9,106 bases of DNA. It comes from Acidimicrobiales bacterium (GTDB lineage Bacteria; Actinomycetota; Acidimicrobiia; Acidimicrobiales; UBA8190). The notes below the pieces were generated by a model. It had not been told where the DNA came from and searched no databases. It saw only the letters and a program-made list of their open reading frames with translations. This document shows, in pieces, positions 5,669-9,106 of this stretch (its first letter is position 1; each line of letters begins with the position of its first letter). The stretch covers positions 1 to 9,106 of the forward strand of contig JASHZK010000314.1 of NCBI GenBank assembly GCA_030042575.1, written 5' to 3'. Made by a program: the position numbers and the translations under genes.

Positions 5669-6454
5669 ATGGAGTTACTGGCCACCGCCTCGGGGACCTC
5701 GTCACTCGTGGTCCTCGTGCTTGCCGTGTTCGGCGCGTCGCTGGTGGAGATGGTGGAGGCTTTCACCATCGTGGCTGCAGTGGGAGTCACCAGGGGTTGG
5801 CGCTGCTCGCTCCAGGGGGCGGGAGCCGCCGCCGCCGTGCTCGCCCTGGCGGTGGCGATCGGCGGCGTGCCCTTGGTCCGCTACGCACCGATCGACGGGC
5901 TGCGCGTGGCGGTAGGCGCCCTGTTGCTGTTGCTCGGGTTGAGCTGGCTCCGCAAGGCGGTGCTCCGAGCGGCGGGGATCGTGGCCCGCCACGACGAGAA
6001 GGCCATCTACACCGAGACCGTCCACGCACTGAAATCCTCGGGCAACAGCGACGACCGGGGCTTCGTCGAGGGGTTCGGTGTTGCTTTCAAAGGCGTGCTC
6101 CTCGAGGGCGTCGAGGTGGTCCTCATCGTGATCAGCCTGGGCGCCAGTCAGCACCGCCTGGCTCAGGCTTCGGCCGCCGCCGGTGCGGCGGCCCTGGTGG
6201 TGGCCGTCATCGGCGTCATGGTGGCGCGCCAGCTCTCAGAGGTCCCGGAGAACCTCCTCAAGATGGTGGTGGGCGTGTTGCTCACGAGTTTCGGCACGTT
6301 CTGGATCGGCGAGGGCGCCGGCGCCCACTGGCCGGGGTCCAACGCCAGCCTTCCCGCCCTGGTGGGTGTTTTCGGTCTCACCACCGCCGGGCTCGTCTTG
6401 TCGATGCGACGCGTCGTCCGCCCCGTTCTGGTGGAAGCGGAAGTGGAGTCGTGA
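5669..6454 (+). CDS. Polytopic membrane protein with two ExxE motifs (COG4280-like, Ftr1-reminiscent)
   Basis: The 261-residue protein has about seven hydrophobic segments (near 11-38, 52-70, 78-95, 138-160, 168-187, 198-215, 228-246). Segment 1 holds E27-M-V-E30 (SLVEMVEAFTIVAAVG) and segment 4 holds E146-G-V-E149 (LLEGVEVVLIVISLG). These sit in matching places, so the protein looks like two related halves joined by a polar loop (105-137). Later marks are VPENLLKMVVG (192-202) and FGTFWIGEG (208-216). From memory this is the uncharacterised membrane family COG4280. Ftr1/EfeU iron permeases also have seven helices with REGxE in helices 1 and 4, so a metal-transport role is an inference; here the Arg of REGxE is missing. 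The start has GAGAGG only 3 nt upstream. The gene is coupled to a small membrane-protein gene by a GTGA overlap. Confidence 0.8.
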   Translation: MELLATASGTSSLVVLVLAVFGASLVEMVEAFTIVAAVGVTRGWRCSLQGAGAAAAVLALAVAIGGVPLVRYAPIDGLRVAVGALLLLLGLSWLRKAVLRAAGIVARHDEKAIYTETVHALKSSGNSDDRGFVEGFGVAFKGVLLEGVEVVLIVISLGASQHRLAQASAAAGAAALVVAVIGVMVARQLSEVPENLLKMVVGVLLTSFGTFWIGEGAGAHWPGSNASLPALVGVFGLTTAGLVLSMRRVVRPVLVEAEVES

Positions 6455-6705
6455 ACGCCCTCGGGCGCCGGTGCCGCCTCGCCGTTGTGGGGGTCTGGCG
6501 TTTCCTGGTGGGCGACACACCCGAATTCCTCGCCGCGGTAGCGGCGGTAGCGGGAGTGGCACTGCTGCTGCACCGCTTCCACCCGGCCGAATGGGTGGTG
6601 TTGCCCGGGATCGTCCTGCTTGTCCTGGCCGGCAGTGTCTGGAGGCGCGCTCGGGTCAGCGGACGGATGGCCCGTGAGTCGAGGACAAGAGCGCCCGACA
6701 GGTGA
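6451..6705 (+). CDS. Small two-TM membrane protein coupled to the ExxE membrane protein
   Basis: This 84-residue gene begins at GTG 6451-6453 inside a GTGA overlap with the preceding stop, and is easily missed because it lies at the end of a longer spurious open frame. It reads VVGVWRFLVGDTPEF (12-26), then a first hydrophobic helix (about 25-40), H41 and H44 in a short loop (HRFHPAEW), a second helix (48-64), and a basic tail (RRARVSGRMARESRTR). The 'W.FLVGD' start and the coupled position recall small partners of COG4280-like proteins, so it is probably an accessory subunit (inference). No catalytic motif is visible. Confidence 0.7.
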   Translation: MNALGRRCRLAVVGVWRFLVGDTPEFLAAVAAVAGVALLLHRFHPAEWVVLPGIVLLVLAGSVWRRARVSGRMARESRTRAPDR

Positions 6706-6717
6706 CTCTTGGCCTGG

Positions 6718-6733
6718 AGCCCACTTGGGCTTT
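6718..6733. terminator. Weak hairpin between convergent genes
   Basis: AGCCC-ACTT-GGGCT (6718-6731) has a perfect 5-bp stem and is followed by TT on the plus strand. It lies 13 bp after the small membrane-protein stop and between convergent genes, so it may serve both strands. The stem is short, so this is tentative. Confidence 0.4.
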
Positions 6734-6797
6734 GACCGCCACCTCGCTCGAGTTGCTAGCCGGTCGGGAACGCTCTTGGGCGTGCTCGGGCCCGGAC

Positions 6798-7853
6798 TCA
6801 GCCAGGTCGCCTGGCCCGGGCGCGCTCCACCGCGTCGACGAACGCATCCTCCCAGGTGGAGATGTTGGCGTCGATCGTCTGGGTCTTGGCCCATCGCATC
6901 GCCTGCCGCGAAAGGCGGCCGCGGGTGAATCGGCTTCCAATCAGCAAATCCAGGGCCTGCTGCCAGTTGTCGCCTGTCACGAGGCGTCCACCTTGGCGCA
7001 TGCCCATCGAGGCGTAAGCACCCACCGGGGAAGCCAGCCAGCACGCTCCGCCGGCGGCGTACTCCTTCAGCTTGACGTTCGAGCGTGCACGATTGAACGG
7101 CGTGTCAGCCAGGGGAGCGATACCGATGTCTATGCCGGCGGCCATCGACGCCAATTCATCGAATGGTATGTGAGGTTGAAACTCATAACGGGGAGAATCG
7201 AGGCGAAGACGAGAGCCGACCGTCAGCACCCGGAGATCGCCGTGCTGCTCGAGCAGTTGACGAAGGGCGTCGGTGATCGACAGATGTGGCAGGTCCGTCT
7301 CATGTTCCTTGCTGGCCACCCAGCCCACGACCACGCCTTGGTGTTTGTTACGTGATCCGAAGCCCTGAATGAGGCGATCGACATAGTTCTCGATGACTCT
7401 TACGTTCGTGGCTCCCGCCCCCCTGTACTTTTCGGCCAGCACCTCGCTCGGCGTCGTGGCCAGGTCGGCGAAACTTGCGATCTTGAGGATGTCGGAGAAC
7501 TTCTTCTTGTTCTCGAGTTGGCCGCGCCCTCCACGGATCATGCGCTGGGGGTTCTGACGACCAATCCGGCTCGGGTGCCCACCCTCGGCGCTGATGTCGG
7601 TAGCGCTGAGGTCGTCATCGTTGTCGAAGCTGATGGCGACACCCCTCGCCGCCAACTGCATGAGATCGGCGAACCTGTCCAGGCGCCGAAAACAGTGGAC
7701 GAGGTCGCAGCCGAACAGCGCGGCGGTGGGGACGTCGACATGTACGTCGGCGGGCCACACGATGGTGTGACCTCGGCGTTCGAGTCCTGCCATCGGGATG
7801 AGGACGCGGTAGTTGGAGTTGAGAGCCCGCTCCGTGATGAACCCAAGCTTCAT
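6798..7853 (-). CDS. GT-B fold glycosyltransferase (GT4-like)
   Basis: The 351-residue protein would transfer a sugar from a nucleotide-sugar donor in the cytoplasm; acceptor and sugar are unknown. The N-terminal acceptor half begins MKLGFITERALNSNYRVLIP and carries an acidic DNDDDL motif (77-82) seen in related GT-B enzymes. The C-terminal donor half contains VVVGWVASKEHETDLPHL (174-191), GIDIGIAPLADTPFNRARS (240-258) and NVKLKEYAAGGACWLASPVG (259-278), the typical donor-binding region. There is no signal peptide or TM segment. The start is well set: AGGAGGA (7862-7868) lies 8 nt before the ATG. The gene stands alone, convergent with the membrane unit and divergent from the DinB gene, so no glycan cluster is visible to define its product. 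Confidence 0.87.
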   Translation of the reverse strand: MKLGFITERALNSNYRVLIPMAGLERRGHTIVWPADVHVDVPTAALFGCDLVHCFRRLDRFADLMQLAARGVAISFDNDDDLSATDISAEGGHPSRIGRQNPQRMIRGGRGQLENKKKFSDILKIASFADLATTPSEVLAEKYRGAGATNVRVIENYVDRLIQGFGSRNKHQGVVVGWVASKEHETDLPHLSITDALRQLLEQHGDLRVLTVGSRLRLDSPRYEFQPHIPFDELASMAAGIDIGIAPLADTPFNRARSNVKLKEYAAGGACWLASPVGAYASMGMRQGGRLVTGDNWQQALDLLIGSRFTRGRLSRQAMRWAKTQTIDANISTWEDAFVDAVERARARRPG

Positions 7854-8120
7854 GGTACGGGTCCTCCTGGTCTGGCTCGCATCGGCGGGAGTGTACCTGC
7901 GGCACTGGTTGTGATCACTGGCTACCTTGCCAGTGGGTTCCTACTCGGCTGCCATGATCGGTCAGTCGCTATCTGTTCCTGGTGGAATGGGGGTCGCTGG
8001 AAGACCGTTTCCCTCCGTCGACCACTACGAACAACGGATGGGTGTCCACTAGGGCGGGCCTTCGCCTCGCCGTCCCTGCAGGTCGGGTCGTCTCGGACTA
8101 GACAGCTGTGGGGGGTGTCA
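7854..8120. promoter_or_regulatory. Divergent intergenic region, glycosyltransferase / DinB
   Basis: This 267-bp stretch has no credible gene; reading frames crossing it are extensions of antisense frames. It should contain promoters for both flanking genes. Visible structure is the CACTGGC dyad at 7916-7935, a GGAACC on the minus strand (7936-7941) next to it, and an AGGGCGGGC / GCCGTCCCT imperfect hairpin near 8051. I cannot assign a convincing -10/-35 pair for the DinB gene. Confidence 0.5.
7916..7935. repeat. Operator-like inverted repeat upstream of the glycosyltransferase
   Basis: CACTGGC-TACCTT-GCCAGTG is a perfect 7-bp inverted repeat with a 6-bp spacer. A further direct copy of CACTGG is at 7903-7908. 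On the minus strand the dyad directly follows a GGAACCC stretch (7935-7941), the position where a repressor would block a promoter. It lies 63 bp upstream of the glycosyltransferase ATG. The binding protein is unknown. Confidence 0.55.
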
Positions 8121-8648
8121 ATGAACGGGGGAGCTGTGAGCGACGATCGGTCGGTGTTGCAGGCGGCCTTGAACGCGGCCCGAAGACACGTGCTGGGTAT
8201 CGTGGATGGGTTGTCGGACCAGCAGTTGCGCCAGCCCGTCCTGCCCTCCGGTTGGACCTGCGTGGGGTTGGTGAACCATCTCGCTGTGGATGTCGAGCGG
8301 TTCTGGTTTCGTGCCGTGACGGCCGGGGATCCAACTGCGTGGGCCTCGTTCCGATCCCAAGCTGGATCGGCCTGGGACGTGGATGGGGGGACATCGCCGC
8401 AGAGGGTGCTGGCGCTCTATGGCGAAGAAGCCCGGCAGGCGGACGAGATCATCGCCACGGTTCCACTGGACGCAGCGCCGGCCGAGTGGCCAGCGGGGTT
8501 GTTCGGCTCGTGGAAGCTCAACGACCTACGAGAGATCGTCGTGCATGTGATCGGGGAGACGGCCTGTCACGCGGGTCATCTGGACGTCGTCCGAGAGTTG
8601 TTGGATCGGCGGCAGTGGATGGTCCTAGACAGTGGCCGGATCACTTGA
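8121..8648 (+). CDS. DinB-superfamily protein (DUF664-like, mycothiol-dependent enzyme fold)
   Basis: The 175-residue product is a four-helix-bundle protein of the DinB/DUF664 group, cytoplasmic, with no signal peptide. Markers are RSVLQAALNAARRHVLGIVD (10-29), LPSGWTCVGLVNHLAVDVER (41-60), FWFRAVTAG (61-69), and near the end VVHVIGETACHAGHLDVVRE (140-159). H53 and the C-terminal His cluster (H142, H150, H153) are the likely metal ligands. Members use a divalent metal, and several actinobacterial relatives act with mycothiol; the substrate here cannot be told. The start may be ATG 8121, with a G-run 5 nt upstream, or GTG 8136 (VSDDRSVL), which would fit the usual family length. It is transcribed alone. 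Confidence 0.88.
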   Translation: MNGGAVSDDRSVLQAALNAARRHVLGIVDGLSDQQLRQPVLPSGWTCVGLVNHLAVDVERFWFRAVTAGDPTAWASFRSQAGSAWDVDGGTSPQRVLALYGEEARQADEIIATVPLDAAPAEWPAGLFGSWKLNDLREIVVHVIGETACHAGHLDVVRELLDRRQWMVLDSGRIT

Positions 8649-8715
8649 TGGAAGATCGTGACGCCAACGCGGGTTCGCCGTGGACAAGCATCGACCGACA
8701 GACTCCGGGGTTGCC

Positions 8716-8738
8716 GGGACGGGTTCGCCCCCGTGCCC
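8716..8738 (+). terminator. Hairpin downstream of the DinB gene
   Basis: GGGACGGG-TTCGCC-CCCGT(G)CCC forms an 8-bp stem with a single bulged G and a 6-nt loop, 67 bp after the DinB stop. There is no T-tract. It is a plausible GC-rich terminator before the phosphoesterase gene. The loop region shares the 10-mer CGGGTTCGCC with 8670-8679. Confidence 0.35.
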
Positions 8739-8815
8739 TCGACCCGGCCCGGACCAGCCAGGCGTCCACAGGCATCTGCCATGGGCCCAGTCGGTCCCCA
8801 GCGTGCAACGGGCTC

Positions 8816-8835
8816 ATGCCCTAGGGTGAGGGCAT
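8816..8835. repeat. Inverted repeat upstream of the phosphoesterase gene
   Basis: ATGCCCT-AGGGTG-AGGGCAT is a perfect 7-bp inverted repeat with a 6-bp spacer, ending 28 bp before the ATG at 8864. A TAGGGT hexamer that fits a -10 element lies within it (8822-8827), but no matching -35 is visible. It could be an operator over the promoter, or a leader hairpin. Confidence 0.5.
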
Positions 8836-8863
8836 CGAAGGGGAATTCCATCGTCAGGCGTCG

Positions 8864-9106
8864 ATGTCCCGGCGCCAACTACTCAGAGGTGGAGCCCTGG
8901 TCGTCGGGACCCTGGCCACCGGAGGTCTCCTAGGGGCCTGTGGTGCCGGCTCCACCCCCAGCGTCGCCAAGGAGGGGCGTCACTCATCGCCCAGTCCGGT
9001 GGCACGCCGCAAACCTGATTCCCTCCCGTTCCCGCACATGGCAGCCGGAACGGACACACTGCCCGAGATCGACCACATCGTGGTGCTCATGATGGAGAAC
9101 CACAGC
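8864..9106 (+). CDS. Tat-exported lipoprotein phosphoesterase (phospholipase C/acid phosphatase family), N-terminal fragment
   Basis: The first 81 codons are present and the gene runs off the right edge. The protein starts MSRRQLLRGG, a twin-arginine signal (S2-R3-R4-Q5-L6-L7). A hydrophobic stretch (9-25) follows, ending in a lipobox L23-G24-A25-C26. After a Ser/Pro/Arg linker comes LPEIDHIVVLMMENHS (66-81), the hallmark first strand of the PF04185 phosphoesterase family, where the Glu-Asn of 'MENHS' are metal/active-site residues. Such enzymes hydrolyse phosphate monoesters or phospholipids outside the cell; substrate class cannot be set from the N-terminus. In-frame TAG at 8822-8824 and no intervening start fix ATG 8864. 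The Shine-Dalgarno (AGGCG, 3-nt spacing) is weak. The gene is missing from simple long-frame lists because it is truncated. Confidence 0.87.
   Translation, partial: MSRRQLLRGGALVVGTLATGGLLGACGAGSTPSVAKEGRHSSPSPVARRKPDSLPFPHMAAGTDTLPEIDHIVVLMMENHS

Noticed and set aside
5797..6450. Long open frame before the small membrane-protein gene
   Set aside because: This part lies in another frame of the ExxE membrane-protein gene and is Arg/Gly-rich; only the end from GTG 6451 reads as a membrane protein.
7518..8120. N-terminal extension of the DinB gene
   Set aside because: The extension is antisense to the glycosyltransferase gene and shows no DinB homology; the family pattern begins near 8136.
8716..8738. 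GGGTTCGCCC as the T-arm of a tRNA
   Set aside because: The loop has six rather than seven bases, and no anticodon arm, D-arm or acceptor stem can be folded around it.

Overview
The window is GC-rich DNA with NNC/NNG-biased codons, GTG starts, -1/-4 stop/start overlaps and many secreted proteins that have Ala/Ser/Thr/Pro/Gly-rich tails. It looks like a chromosome segment of a high-GC actinomycete. An Acidimicrobiia-like lineage is possible, but I cannot fix the genus from the sequence. I see no rRNA, tRNA, CRISPR array, transposase or phage gene.

Layout. Positions 1-3898 (minus strand) hold one tightly packed five-gene operon. Its order is: ECF sigma factor (ECF-1), single-pass membrane protein that is probably its anti-sigma/sensor partner, small secreted protein with two CMQxHG repeats, HlyD/MacA-like adaptor with a peptidoglycan-binding domain, and an ABC-transporter ATPase that runs off the left edge. 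Positions 4021-5468 (minus strand) hold a second, separate ECF sigma/membrane-protein pair (ECF-2). The two membrane proteins are clear paralogues from the membrane segment outward, but their cytoplasmic N-termini and their sigma factors belong to different types. Both sigma genes carry a candidate GGGAAC -35 element at nearly the same distance from the preferred start codon.

Positions 5669-6705 (plus strand) hold a two-gene membrane unit: a roughly 7-TM protein with two ExxE motifs reminiscent of Ftr1-type iron permeases, and an 84-residue two-TM protein starting at a GTGA overlap. Converging on it is a GT-B glycosyltransferase (6798-7853, minus). A 267-bp divergent intergenic region with an operator-like inverted repeat separates that gene from a DinB/DUF664 protein (8121-8648, plus). 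The right edge has the N-terminus of a Tat-exported lipoprotein phosphoesterase of the phospholipase C/acid phosphatase family.

How the parts may work together (inference): the left 5.5 kb looks like an envelope-sensing export module. Two ECF sigma factors read out related extracytoplasmic sensor domains, and one of them lies at the head of an operon for a cell-wall-anchored ABC export machine plus a secreted Cys/Met/His repeat protein. This is the part of the window most likely to be an undescribed system.
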